The notes below the pieces were generated by a model. The model was not told the origin of the DNA. It saw nothing but the letters and a program-made list of their open reading frames with translations, and did not search any database. Made by a program: the position numbers and the translations under genes. A stretch of 53,841 nucleotides of DNA from Clostridia bacterium (GTDB lineage: Bacteria; Bacillota; Clostridia; Christensenellales; Aristaeellaceae), in the NCBI GenBank assembly GCA_017460395.1, contig JAFUBA010000202.1, positions 1 through 53,841 on the forward strand, read 5' to 3'. Of the stretch, positions 7,620 to 20,500 are shown piece after piece (position 1 is the stretch's first letter; each line of letters starts with the position of its first letter).

Positions 7620-8756
7620 TTACAGGCGGACCATCAGGCGCACCGCGAGATCCCGCAGATAGCAGGATGCGGGATAGAGGGCGTCCGGGCTTGCGACAAA
7701 CTTCGGATGATGGTTGGGGAAGCTGAGCCCTGTGCCGATGCGCACGAAGAAGCCGGGGCGCGGGGCGGGAAAGCGCAGATATTCTGCAAAATCCTCGCCA
7801 CCCATGGTGTCCTCCTGCCGGTCCACTGTGAAGCCGTCCTCCAGGGCCACCTCGCGGGCGATCTCGCACAGTGCCGGGTCATTTTGCAGCGCGGGCGGGC
7901 CCTCGATAAACTCGACCTCGCAGGTGCAGCCCTGGGAGCGGCAGATGAGGGAGCACATCTCTTCCATCTTCTGCTTGATGTCCGAGCGCACAGCATCGTC
8001 AAAGGTGCGGATGGTGCCCTCCAGGATGGCCTGCTCCGGGATCACATTCCAGGTGTTGCCCGCTTCCATGTGTGTGATGGACAGAAGGGCATCATCGAAG
8101 GGATTCAGCTTTCTTGAGACAATGGTCTGCAGGGCCATCACCAGCTGCGCCGTAACAGGAATCGGATCGACACCCTTGTGGGGCAAACCCGCATGGGTGC
8201 CTTTTCCGTGGATGTGCACGGTGAACTGGTCGACGGAGGCCATCACCGGGCCCTCCTTGATGCCGAGCGTGCCCACCGGGAAGGCGGGGTAGGTGTGCAG
8301 GGACAGAAAGGCTGTGACGTCCCGGAGCACATCGCTCTGTGCGAAGATTTTTCCGCCGGTGGTGATCTCCTCGGCCGGCTGGAAGATGAGCACGGCCTTC
8401 CCGGGCAGATCGTCCTCCATGCCCTTGAGAAGCAGGGCGGTGCCCATCAGGGCGGCGGTGTGAAAGTCGTGGCCACAGGCGTGCATTTTTCCCGGCACCT
8501 CGGAGGCGTAGGGGAGCCCGCTCTCCTCCTGGATGGGCAGGGCGTCCATGTCCGCCCGGATCCCGATGACGGGTCCGTCGCCGTGGCCCACCTCAAAAAT
8601 GCAGCCGGTGGGGAGGGGAGAGGGGCGCTCGGTGAGCCCATGGCTGGTCAGGACATCCCGGACAAGGCGCGTGGTGGCCTTTTCCTGCAATCCAAGTTCC
8701 GGATTTCTGTGGATGGTCTGAAACCATGAAAGCTGTTCAAGGGAAAGATTGTCCAT
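7620..8756 (-). CDS. M20 family metallopeptidase / amidohydrolase (N-acyl-amino acid hydrolase, HipO-like)
   Basis: A cytoplasmic enzyme of 378 residues that removes acyl groups from amino acids or related amides. Metal-binding motifs of the M20D group are intact: RADMDALPI, KMHACGHDFHTA, the QPAEE general base region and a final His in FPNHHPKF. The dimerisation domain interrupts the catalytic domain as usual (around GKGTHAGLPHKG). The start at 8756 has AAGGAG 7 nt upstream; an ATG at 8777 overlaps the stop of the glycosidase gene and is less likely. It is the last gene of a helicase-glycosidase-M20 run on the minus strand. Substrate specificity is not predictable. Confidence 0.92.
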   Translation of the reverse strand: MDNLSLEQLSWFQTIHRNPELGLQEKATTRLVRDVLTSHGLTERPSPLPTGCIFEVGHGDGPVIGIRADMDALPIQEESGLPYASEVPGKMHACGHDFHTAALMGTALLLKGMEDDLPGKAVLIFQPAEEITTGGKIFAQSDVLRDVTAFLSLHTYPAFPVGTLGIKEGPVMASVDQFTVHIHGKGTHAGLPHKGVDPIPVTAQLVMALQTIVSRKLNPFDDALLSITHMEAGNTWNVIPEQAILEGTIRTFDDAVRSDIKQKMEEMCSLICRSQGCTCEVEFIEGPPALQNDPALCEIAREVALEDGFTVDRQEDTMGGEDFAEYLRFPAPRPGFFVRIGTGLSFPNHHPKFVASPDALYPASCYLRDLAVRLMVRL

Positions 8757-8773
8757 ATGCTTGCTCCTTTTTG

Positions 8774-11749
8774 TCATACGGGGACATACCGCTGGGCGGA
8801 AAGGCTGAATACTTCGCCCTCAAAGCGGCCGATGAGGGTGGTAGAGAGGGTTACCTGGAGCTGATTTTCCTCTTTCAGAAGGCCGGAGGGCAGCGGGAAG
8901 CTGTAGGGGCTCCAGCAGACACACCCAAGGTCCTGACCGTTCAGCGTGACATGCATGCTGTCCTGAAGGAAGGCGTCCGGGAAGAGGAGGTGTGTATACC
9001 TGTCCGGATCCTCCACATGCAGCGGGACGGTGCAAGTGATGTCTCCCGCATAGAAGGGAAGACCTGTGTGTGCGATGTCCTCGATGCTGCCCTCGCCCGT
9101 GGCGGGCATGAGCGCAAAGACGCCGTCCTTTGACGCCACATCGAAATCACCCTCCAGGTACAGGGGGTTTCGGAGTCCGCCGAAGGAATGCTTCGCCCTG
9201 ATGTCGATGGACAGGCGGTTTTCGCCCGCACGGATGAGGGACGTCACGTCCGCGCAGAGCAGCTCGCCCGTGGGACTTTTGACCGTCTCAAGATCGCCAG
9301 GTTCTATGCGCCCATCATTCAGGCACATGGACCAGTCCTCCTCCAGGATGGTCCCCTGTTCCATGGAGAGGCGGACCCGGGTGCAGGGCGTCAGAAGGCT
9401 CTGGAAAGTCGCCTCCAGATGGATGCCGGGCTCGGGGAACTCCATTTCCCTCGGGCAGCCGAAGTAGGGTTTGGTCTTCACAGGAACCCTGAGCCCGCTC
9501 TCCTCCAGCTGGTTGATGACCGGCACGCTTGCGGCCGTGCCCTTCTGTCCGTCCTTCAGGGTGATCTCAAAATCCCCGAGCCGAAGGGCGTTGAGCTGCG
9601 TGCGCCTCCTGGGGAAGGTGCCGCTCAGGGAGACGGAGAGCGGAATCTCCTGGGCCACACGCTCGGGCATATCATCGTCCGAGAGGAAGACGGACTCGAA
9701 GGGATGAAGGCAGATCTTCCGCTTCCCCGCGTCTGTCTCAATCAGCACCTGGCCCTCGTCCCGGAAGAGATTGACCAGGAACAGCCTGTACTTTCCGCCC
9801 CCGTCCACGGCCTCCGCCATGGCCAGGTGGCCTGCCTCCAGAAGCGGGGAGGAGACGGTGAAGTGGGTGCGTATCCGGGAGGAAAGAAGGGACACGAGGG
9901 CACCTGAATCGGGGCAGAAGAGGAGCTTTCCCGTATCTGCCGGGGCCGCATTTCTGTCCTCCCGGTAGGCTTCCAGGAGGGATGCCGCAGTGGCACGGTC
10001 CCCGAGCACGAAGAGGTCTGCGTCCTCCAGCTGCTCAAAGGGGAGAAGACCGACGGCCAGGACGCTGACGCCCTCGCGCAGGCAGTCCTCCACCATGCGC
10101 CCGGCGCCTGCTTCAAGGTTTGTCATGTAGGGGAGGATCACATGGGTGTAGGTCTCATCGTGGATGTGATAGCCCGACCCGTCCGCGTATCCCTTTTCAA
10201 AGAGCAGGGGGTCAATGACGTAAAAGTCGAGGCCCCGGTGCAGCAGGAGATTTCGAAGACGGGCAAAGTCCTCCGAAAGCTTGCGCGCGAGGGATGCGTC
10301 CGCACACCACACGCTCGTCACCGGATCCAGGAGGAGAATGGAGGTCTGGCGCGTGCAGCGCTCCAGGAACTCGTTCTTTTTCTCCACGTACCGGCTCAGC
10401 ACGTGCATGTCCTGCCACCACGGCATCTGATAGAACGAGGAGGCCGGGGCATCGTGCTTTCGAAGGTTATCTGTGGTGTAGAAGGAGGCGTGGGTGATGT
10501 GCCAGGAGATGCCGGAGATGGCCAGCCAGTCGTAGATCCATTTCATATCCTGGATGGTCATGCCCCATCCGATGGAGTGGAAGGACTCACAGAGGGCTGC
10601 GGGCTTATCGTAGAAGTGGGCGGCACTGCTGGCAATCTTGCCGCTGGCGCGGTAGGAGGGAGATTCGATCTGCGGGTCGTCGCCCACCTTCTTGTGCCCG
10701 GTATCGATGCCGGGCACATCCACAAACTCCAGCTCCGCGCTGCGCAGGATCGGCTTTTCGCAGATGTACATGAGACCGTGACTGTGGCACCACTCCTGCA
10801 CCTGCCTGTCATAGCTCTGGATAAAGTGGTGGGTGCAGGTCTCCCAGTAGGCGTACCGGACCCGGGATGTGATCTCGCCCATATCCTCAAACAGGGCCGG
10901 AAGATGGGCGATCAGGTCAATGCCATGGCGCTCCTGGACCCACTTTGGGAGGCAGGTGGACCAGGGCTGCTCCGGCGGGAAGGCCGTGACCTCATCGGAG
11001 AAAAAGCCCCGGACGGTCTTTCCGAACTCGTCCCCGATCTCCCGAGCGTAGCGCTCGTGCACGTTTTCCAGGAAGGACTTCACCGCTCCTTCCTGCATGG
11101 GATCCACGAAGGTTTCAAAATACTTGAAATGCCGGAAGACGGCCTCGGTGAAGAGGTATACCTTCCAGTGGGTGAAGCCCTCGGGAAGCTGCGGGAGGGT
11201 GGTCTGCAGGCACTGGACTGCATCCCCCTGGAAATAGCGCTTTCTGTTGTAGCGGGTGAGGCCGCTTCGCTGAAAGACGTCGGAGGAGTAGACGATGCCA
11301 ACGCTGTCTGACAGGTCCAGGGGCCTCGTAAAATCGCACACATCGCCCCTGCATGGATAGGCGCAGGCAAGGAGCAGCCGCCCGAAGGGCGCCTGAAGGG
11401 AGATTTCCTCCCCGGGCCCGAAGGTGGCTGTCTCGTGGCAGAGCTGGCGGCAGAGGTACTCCGGATGGTCCTCGGTCACAAGGCCGGCCGCGACACCGCT
11501 GGGGTAGGGGAACTCATCGTAGAGCCAGACCTCCATGCCAAGGCGCTTTGCCTCCCCGACCGCCAGGCGCACCCGGTCAAAGTAGCTTTTGGAGAGATAG
11601 GGGATCTCCATGCCCTGGCGGGGATGGATCAGAAAACCGGAAAGCCCCTGCTCGTGCATCAGGCGGATCTGGCGGAGAATCTCCTCCTCCCGCATGTCGC
11701 CGTTCCAGAACCAGAACGGCTGAATGCCTGTCTTCAGCGGTGCGCTCAT
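8774..11749 (-). CDS. glycoside hydrolase, GH106-like (alpha-L-rhamnosidase-type)
   Basis: A 991-residue protein without a signal peptide, so probably cytoplasmic. The N-terminus (PFWFWNGDM, GLSGFLIHPRQG, WLYDEFPYPSG) is the characteristic opening of the GH106 barrel family, and FFSDEVTAFPP and YICEKPIL supply conserved acidic residues. C-terminal beta-rich modules resemble galactose-binding-like domains (around SIDIRAKHSFGGLRNP). GH106 enzymes cut alpha-L-rhamnosides from plant or microbial glycans. The sequence is enough for the family but not for the exact linkage. The start at 11749 has AAGGAAGG 8 nt upstream; a GTG at 11776 is an alternative. It lies 38 bp after the helicase gene. Confidence 0.85.
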   Translation of the reverse strand: MSAPLKTGIQPFWFWNGDMREEEILRQIRLMHEQGLSGFLIHPRQGMEIPYLSKSYFDRVRLAVGEAKRLGMEVWLYDEFPYPSGVAAGLVTEDHPEYLCRQLCHETATFGPGEEISLQAPFGRLLLACAYPCRGDVCDFTRPLDLSDSVGIVYSSDVFQRSGLTRYNRKRYFQGDAVQCLQTTLPQLPEGFTHWKVYLFTEAVFRHFKYFETFVDPMQEGAVKSFLENVHERYAREIGDEFGKTVRGFFSDEVTAFPPEQPWSTCLPKWVQERHGIDLIAHLPALFEDMGEITSRVRYAYWETCTHHFIQSYDRQVQEWCHSHGLMYICEKPILRSAELEFVDVPGIDTGHKKVGDDPQIESPSYRASGKIASSAAHFYDKPAALCESFHSIGWGMTIQDMKWIYDWLAISGISWHITHASFYTTDNLRKHDAPASSFYQMPWWQDMHVLSRYVEKKNEFLERCTRQTSILLLDPVTSVWCADASLARKLSEDFARLRNLLLHRGLDFYVIDPLLFEKGYADGSGYHIHDETYTHVILPYMTNLEAGAGRMVEDCLREGVSVLAVGLLPFEQLEDADLFVLGDRATAASLLEAYREDRNAAPADTGKLLFCPDSGALVSLLSSRIRTHFTVSSPLLEAGHLAMAEAVDGGGKYRLFLVNLFRDEGQVLIETDAGKRKICLHPFESVFLSDDDMPERVAQEIPLSVSLSGTFPRRRTQLNALRLGDFEITLKDGQKGTAASVPVINQLEESGLRVPVKTKPYFGCPREMEFPEPGIHLEATFQSLLTPCTRVRLSMEQGTILEEDWSMCLNDGRIEPGDLETVKSPTGELLCADVTSLIRAGENRLSIDIRAKHSFGGLRNPLYLEGDFDVASKDGVFALMPATGEGSIEDIAHTGLPFYAGDITCTVPLHVEDPDRYTHLLFPDAFLQDSMHVTLNGQDLGCVCWSPYSFPLPSGLLKEENQLQVTLSTTLIGRFEGEVFSLSAQRYVPV

Positions 11750-11787
11750 CTGCTGCGCCTTCCTTTCAAAGGGCACGTTGTGCCGTC

Positions 11788-14301
<2,514 letters not shown>

Positions 14302-14414
14302 GGGCGCTTACCTCCTGGGGAAAAACATGGGACAAACGAAAGGCATGATAACAGAATGCGGAGGGCTTGGCAATCAAAGGGGATGAATGGCAGGGGCAGG
14401 GCCGTTATATACCT

Positions 14415-14439
14415 GGGATCCGACTGGAATCCCTTTTTT
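14415..14439 (+). terminator. possible insulating terminator upstream of the PBP promoter
   Basis: GGGATCC (14415-14421) pairs with GGAATCCC (14426-14433, one bulged A) followed by T6. On the plus strand it would stop stray transcripts before the PBP promoter at 14459. No plus-strand gene precedes it, so its role is uncertain. Confidence 0.4.
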
Positions 14440-14458
14440 CCATGCGCTTCCGTCTTTT

Positions 14459-14487
14459 TTGTGAAATGGCGGTCAAGGCGCTATAAT
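14459..14487 (+). promoter_or_regulatory. promoter of the class A PBP gene
   Basis: -35 TTGTGA (14459-14464), 17-bp spacer, perfect -10 TATAAT (14482-14487). The transcription start should be near 14494. Confidence 0.75.
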
Positions 14488-14488
14488 G

Positions 14489-14515
14489 CATTCCGGGACC
14501 TGAGGTCCCGGAATG
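14489..14515 (+). promoter_or_regulatory. perfect 12-bp palindrome over the PBP transcription start
   Basis: The left arm 14489-14500 and right arm 14504-14515 (arms begin CATTCCGG and end CCGGAATG) are perfectly complementary with a TGA loop. The expected +1 falls inside the left arm. It may be a repressor operator or a 5' hairpin; no U-tract follows directly, so it is not a normal terminator. Confidence 0.55.
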
Positions 14516-14546
14516 AGGGACAGGTTTTTCTTTGGAGGTGAAACGC

Positions 14547-17462
14547 TTGCCGAGACGACACATGCAGGGATATGACGATATGCCATCGGACGATCTGGGC
14601 ATGGGGGCTACGGGCGAATATATCCCGGGTGCGCAGGACGATGCGCAGGCAGGCCCGGAAAATACAGACGGATGGACCTGGGAGGCGTATGCGGACGGCC
14701 AGATGTATGAAGATGCCTGCCAGGAGCCTTATGAGGATCCTTCCTGGGAAACGGACCAGAATGACTCCGATCAGGCAGGGGATCAGGGAGACGAGGGCCC
14801 ATGGGTGGATGATGCGGAGCACCAGAAGCGCTCGATCTTCCGCCCGGACGTGGGAAAGCCGAACTTTCTTGTGACGACCCTGGTGAACGTGGTGCGGCTG
14901 CTGTTTGTGCTGGTGCTGCTGGTAGGTCTTGCCGGCGTCGGCGCCGTGGCGGGCATCGCCAAGGGGTACGTGGACACGGCCCCGGTCCTGGACCTGGCGG
15001 CCCTGGATGACCAGGCACAGACCTCCTTCATCTACGATGCCGAGGGCAACCTGATCTGCGAATACAAGGGGACGGAGAACCGCATCATGGTGTCCCTCGC
15101 AGCCATGCCGAAGTACCTTCAGGAGGCCTTCGTGGCCGTGGAGGATGCCAGGTTCTACACCCACAGCGGGGTGGACCTGAAGCGGATTGTGGGCGCCTTC
15201 GTGTCAAACCTTTCCTCCTCCTCCACCCAGGGCGGGTCGACTATCACCCAGCAGCTGATCAAGAATACCCTCCTCTCCTCCGAGCAGTCCTACAAGCGGA
15301 AGATCCAGGAGGCCTATCTGGCCATGCAGCTGGAGCAGACCTACACCAAGGATCAGATCCTGGAGAGCTATCTGAACACCATTTATCTCGGGGAGAATTA
15401 TTACGGCGTCCAGACGGCGTCCCTTGGCTACTTCGGGAAGGAACTGGGGGAACTGACGCTGCGCGAGTGTGCGATCCTGGCCGGCACCACCAACTCGCCC
15501 TACTACTATAACCCGAGAAGGAATTTCTACCAGCGCTCCAAGGAGGGCGTGGACTACGTCGCGATCACCAACGACCGCACAAACTATGTGCTCAGGTGCA
15601 TGTATGAAAACCAGTACATCACCTACGAGCAGTACCAGAGCGCCCTGGACCCGTCGACGGCGAAGGTGCTGGAGCAGGATCCCACGGCCTCGAGCGGGAT
15701 GTACGAGTACCCCCACTACGTGGAGTATGCCATCTCGGAGGTTGTGGACATTCTCCTGGAGCTGAACGGGCTGGAGGACAACTCCGTCAACCGCGCCGCC
15801 ATGGAGAACAGGCTCAGGACAGGCGGCTACCGGGTCCAGCTGGCCATCGACACGGACATACAGAAGACGCTGGAGACCACCCTTTCCTCCTGGAGCAAGT
15901 ACCCGGATCTTCGTGATACCTCAGATAAGGTGTACCGCTCAAAGAACGCGGACGGCACCTATGACGAGATCATCCAGCCGCAGGCGGCGGCCGTGGTATT
16001 GGACTACAGGACCGGGGAGATCAAGGGCATCGTGGGCAGCCGGGACGTGCCGACGGCCAGGAAGACTTTGAACCGTGCCGTCAACATGAAGATGCCGGTG
16101 GGCTCGTCCATCAAGCCCCTGGCGGTGTATGCGCCGGCCCTGGAGCTTCGGGCAAGCCCCGCCTCCGTCGTCTACAACATGCCGCTGCCCATCGCCGGAT
16201 GGCGGGACAACGGCAAGGATACCTGGCCGCGCAACTATGGCGGCAGCAGCTACACCGGGCCCATCACCCTGAGGGAGTCCATGAAGCGTTCCTACAATAC
16301 GGGCGCAGCCCAGACCATGATGACCATGGTGGGCGTGGAGCGGGCGGTGGATTTCCTGCGCCAGATGGGCGTGGATGACGACCACATTGACGCTACACCC
16401 TTCGGTGTCACCCTCGGTTCCAGCGGTATCACACCCCTTCAGATGTCGGTGGCCTATGGCGTTCTGGCAAACGGCGGGGTATATCAGGAACCCATCTCGG
16501 TCCTTGGCATCTCGGACGGTGAGGGCAGAGTGGTATGGGACGGCCATGCAAATCAGGAGCGCAGGCGGGTCTTTTCCGCTTCCACCGCCTATATGATCGT
16601 CGACATGCTCAAGACGGACGTGGCCTCCGGCACCGCCACCGGCGCGAAGATTTCCGGCCAGACGGTGGGCGGAAAGACCGGCACCAACTCGGATCAGAAG
16701 GGCGTGTCCTTCGCAGGCATCACCGGCTACTACTCTTCCTTTGTCTGGATCGGGCACGACAATTACAAGGCCCTGTCCGGCAAGACCACCGGCTCCAGCA
16801 GCGCGGTGCCGCTCTGGCAGGCGTACATGAGCAAGATCCATTCCATGAAAGGCCTGCCGAACCGCGATATCCTGGAGGGAGATCCCTCCGAGTACGGTCT
16901 TGTGAAGGTGACCACCTGTGCCGTGTCGGGGCAGCTTGCCACCGATGCGTGCCGCGCGGACGGCCATGGCTACGGCGTGGTCACGGATTGGTGGGCGCAG
17001 GGCACACAGCCCACCGTCTCCTGCCAGATGCATACCTCTCAGACGGTGTGTGCGGACACGGGCATGCTGGCGGGCCCCTACTGCCCGAACGTACAGGAGA
17101 GGGGCGTCGTGACGATCCCCTACGGGCACCCGCTGTATCAGTTCCTCGGGACCGAGTACCAGGACGTGCTGAACCAGTATCTGGGCTCCTACGTGTCCAA
17201 TGCATCCACGGTATGCACGGTGCACACATCCTACGGCACCACACAGACAATCGACAGCGCCAGCGGCTTCTATGATGATGCAAGGTCCCTGGTGGACCAG
17301 GCGCGCGCCATGCTCACGACCATGGATCCCGTCTCCGGCCAGTACCAGGCCATGGTATCGGCCATCGAGCGGGTGGAGAGCGTGATTGCCTCCGGCCTTG
17401 GCCAGAGCGATCTGATTGCCGCCATGAGCAGCCTCACCCAGGCGATGGTGGGCATCTACTGA
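14547..17462 (+). CDS. class A penicillin-binding protein (PBP1A type), bifunctional glycosyltransferase/transpeptidase
   Basis: A 971-residue wall-synthesis enzyme that polymerises lipid II and cross-links the stem peptides outside the membrane. It has an acidic cytoplasmic tail (1-105, rich in Asp, Glu and Tyr) and one membrane segment (108-138). The GT51 domain carries catalytic EDARFYTHSG (from 199), GGSTITQQLIKN, KRKIQEAYLAMQLE and LESYLNTIYLG. The transpeptidase domain carries SSIK (about 518), SYN (about 580) and KTGT (about 709). A Cys-containing C-terminal part follows (CQMHTSQTVC, PYCPN), ending in a helical tail. The acidic cytoplasmic tail is longer than in many PBPs. The start TTG at 14547 has GGAGG 8 nt upstream; the ATG at 14562 is a weaker choice. 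The gene is monocistronic. Confidence 0.95.
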   Translation: MPRRHMQGYDDMPSDDLGMGATGEYIPGAQDDAQAGPENTDGWTWEAYADGQMYEDACQEPYEDPSWETDQNDSDQAGDQGDEGPWVDDAEHQKRSIFRPDVGKPNFLVTTLVNVVRLLFVLVLLVGLAGVGAVAGIAKGYVDTAPVLDLAALDDQAQTSFIYDAEGNLICEYKGTENRIMVSLAAMPKYLQEAFVAVEDARFYTHSGVDLKRIVGAFVSNLSSSSTQGGSTITQQLIKNTLLSSEQSYKRKIQEAYLAMQLEQTYTKDQILESYLNTIYLGENYYGVQTASLGYFGKELGELTLRECAILAGTTNSPYYYNPRRNFYQRSKEGVDYVAITNDRTNYVLRCMYENQYITYEQYQSALDPSTAKVLEQDPTASSGMYEYPHYVEYAISEVVDILLELNGLEDNSVNRAAMENRLRTGGYRVQLAIDTDIQKTLETTLSSWSKYPDLRDTSDKVYRSKNADGTYDEIIQPQAAAVVLDYRTGEIKGIVGSRDVPTARKTLNRAVNMKMPVGSSIKPLAVYAPALELRASPASVVYNMPLPIAGWRDNGKDTWPRNYGGSSYTGPITLRESMKRSYNTGAAQTMMTMVGVERAVDFLRQMGVDDDHIDATPFGVTLGSSGITPLQMSVAYGVLANGGVYQEPISVLGISDGEGRVVWDGHANQERRRVFSASTAYMIVDMLKTDVASGTATGAKISGQTVGGKTGTNSDQKGVSFAGITGYYSSFVWIGHDNYKALSGKTTGSSSAVPLWQAYMSKIHSMKGLPNRDILEGDPSEYGLVKVTTCAVSGQLATDACRADGHGYGVVTDWWAQGTQPTVSCQMHTSQTVCADTGMLAGPYCPNVQERGVVTIPYGHPLYQFLGTEYQDVLNQYLGSYVSNASTVCTVHTSYGTTQTIDSASGFYDDARSLVDQARAMLTTMDPVSGQYQAMVSAIERVESVIASGLGQSDLIAAMSSLTQAMVGIY

Positions 17463-17475
17463 TAAGAATGTATAT

Positions 17476-17518
17476 GCAGAAAAACCGGCCGAAAGCTTGT
17501 TTCGGCCGGTTTTTCTGC
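17476..17518. terminator. bidirectional intrinsic terminator
   Basis: A perfect 19-bp stem (17476-17494 with 17500-17518), 5-nt loop, containing A5 on the left arm and T5 on the right arm. It separates the convergent PBP gene (+) and the end of the long minus-strand operon. Confidence 0.92.
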
Positions 17519-17519
17519 G

Positions 17520-20500
17520 TTATTGTTCTGCCCTTCGGATGCACCAGAAGGTGTCCAGGTGCTCCGGGGTGGTATAGAGATAGCGGTGATTGTACATCAG
17601 ACGGGACCAGCGGACCTTCTCCTGCTCGGAGGGCATGTAGGGCTCCACCATGGTGGTGTCCAGCATCTCCTGAGGGGCTGAGGAGGTCGTCAGTGTCAGG
17701 TCCTCACCGAAGCTCTCCTCATCGTAGCGCCCGATGGTCTCCAGGAGCTCAGCGATCGGCTCCAGGTCCACCGCGGAGATGACGCCGTCCACAAGCCCTG
17801 TGATGTCCACGCGCCTGCCTGTTTTGAAATTGGATGATTCTGCAAGATAGATCGCCATGGTCCAGCCGTCGGACACAGGTCTGCTGGCAAGCACCTCGCC
17901 GGGCGTATCCAGTACGGGCTCGATCTCAAGGAAGTAGCGGATGCTGGACACGTTCCACCTCTCCTCCCGGATCAGCGCGACCACGTGCTCATCCATGAGG
18001 GACTGGAGGGGAACGGTCAGGGAGGCACTGCAGTGATTGAGGGAGATGGCGTCCAGGCCCATCTGCTGCATGCGCTCGAGGGCATACCAGGAAAGCATGA
18101 CCTGTCGTCCGCCCCACTTGAGGCTCCCGTCAGAGAGCGTCGCATAGCCCCGGTCCGGATTGATTTCCGGCTGGGTGCGAAGGCGGAGGAGGACCTCGTC
18201 CGTGTCCCTGTTCCAGGAGAATGAGGGGGAGAAGAGTGCAGGCGTGTAGGAATTGATGGAGAAGCAAACCTGCCCCAGCACCAGGTTGGACACAGACAGC
18301 GTCTCCTTGGTGGTGAGTGTCATGAACAGCTTCCGTCCATCCTGGCGCACAATCTCCTGGCGGACCGGATGCAGGGTTTCCCATGCTCCGCCGCCCATGC
18401 CAAAGCCCATGTCCCAGTCATCGAAGAAACCCGGGAGGATGGTGAAGGAGCCGGCATCGGCGGAAAGCTGCAGGGTGTAATAGTCGGGGGCCGAGAGGGA
18501 CGAGATGTCCCAGGCATAGTTTCCGGCCTCCTCGCCCTCCTCCCGCAGGAGCTCGCCCTCCACCTCGTCCCCCGGGAGGAGCCCAAGGGCGGTGTAGGTG
18601 AAGACCGGATCCTCCTCGCCCTCAAACTTCTCCTGATTGTAGTCAGGGGAGATGATCAGGCGGATGGCACGGATCGTGAAGGGGAAGACATAGTCGCCGG
18701 GCAGATATGTGCCCTGTCCTTCAGGGATATGCACGCTGAGCTGGTAGGCGCCCACATCCGAGGGGGCAGCCCCGTCGGGCGTGAGATATGTAAGCTCTGC
18801 GCCCTCCGGGAGTGACAGGGGGCAGACGTAGGGTTTGCCTGTGTAGGCCCGGTCCAGTGTGCTGTCAAAGGCAAAGGGGGCCAGGTGCCGCTCCTGGATG
18901 ACGCGGGAGAAGGTAAAACCGTCCGGTGTCCCCTGGGTGAGGACGACGCCGGCAGACGGCGCTGCATACACACGGAAGGAAAGGATGAAGCCGGCGGGCT
19001 GGGGCGGCAGCGTCACAAGGAAGCGACCATCCTCCAGCGTGGCTTCCGCCCGCCCTGCATCCGGCGCAAAGGTGTCCGGAATGTCGCGGCCCTGGCGGGC
19101 TGCAAGGTACTGGATACCGCCGGACAGGGCGCCGGAGCAGGCAAAGGAGATGCGCACGCTGCCGTCGTCCATGTCCTGATAGGTGATGTTTTCGATGGAA
19201 AGTCTGGGTGATACCGGTGTCTGGCGGGAGGTGACGACGGAGGCATACACCTCCGTACCATCGGTCATGGCGACCTCTGCGCCCTGAGCATCCAGGCCCC
19301 ACAGCCAGATGGAGCCATCGTAGTGGGAGGTGAAGTGATAGGTTTCCTCCCCGATGTGGACAAGCATGGGCCGGTTGGGCAGGGGATTGCCGGAGGCGTC
19401 CTTTAACAGCAGCTGTGTGGCTTCGGTTTCCATGCCCTCCACCTTGATGTTCCCAAAAAGATGGACACTTTCGGGGATGGACGCTGTTTTCAGGAGCAGC
19501 CGCCCCTCCATGACGCGCAGGGTAAGGCCTGCGTCAGCGGACAGGGCGAAGGCGGGGCCGTTTGAGCGAAGGCCGTTGTCCCCCTTCATCTCCAGCATGA
19601 CACTCCCGGAGCCCACAGAGATGAGCGGGTCCCGGCCCGTCAGGTGCACGTTTTCTGCAAGCCCCGTGCCGGAGGTCATGAAGGCAAGGGTGCCGCTGAG
19701 ATACCCATCGCTTCCAAGGATCCGGAAGGTGGCCGCGCTGATCTGCAGGGGCCCGTCTGCTTCTTCCAGCTGATAGACAGCCTCCGCATCCAGGACGCGC
19801 TCCAGCTCCAGCACATCCGGTGATTCGGGCAGAAGATGCATGACCATGGTCACGTGTTCACCGGGGGCGGGCATGAGGAGTGTATCGGACAGGGTGACAA
19901 GGGGAATGACCAGGCCATCCAGGCGTATCTCCCGGATATTCTTTGCCCGGTCCTCGCTGAGCGGGCAGACCTGCCAGGCACCGGGAAGGCTGTCCACGAG
20001 GAACCGTCCCGAGACCAGGGTACTGTCCGCGGGCAGCGGGCCGGATACGGTCAGGGGATCCAGGGCCGAGATGGCTGCATGGTGCAGGTCTTCTGCCCCG
20101 AGAATCTCACTTTCGCCGGAGGCGATCAGGCGATAGTCTGTGAGCGCCTGCAGCTGCGATGCGTGGAGGGATGCACCCTTCAGGAGCACCGTCACGTCCC
20201 TTTCGCCGATCACCAGGCGCGTGTTTCGCGGCGTGTCGGGTCCGATCTCATAGACCGCGCCTGCCTGGGCTTCGGTGATGTAGATGACATCCGGCCGGGG
20301 CGTGGGTGAGGACGGGGCGGGGGAGAGATCGGAGGAGGTGGCGATATCATCACCGGAGGCCACATCGGGCGCCGGGGTGATGGAGGGGTCATGAGCATCC
20401 TCTTCGGAGGGCTCCGTGGCTTCCGGAAGCTCCGTGCCAGGGCCAGGTGTTTCGGCAGGGGTCTGTGACTCGGTCGCGTCAGATCCCGGGGCCTGCGTGT

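Noticed and set aside
15939-17225. A 428-codon minus-strand open frame opposite the PBP gene
   Set aside because: It mirrors the transpeptidase domain; His/Gly/Arg-rich translation without domains.
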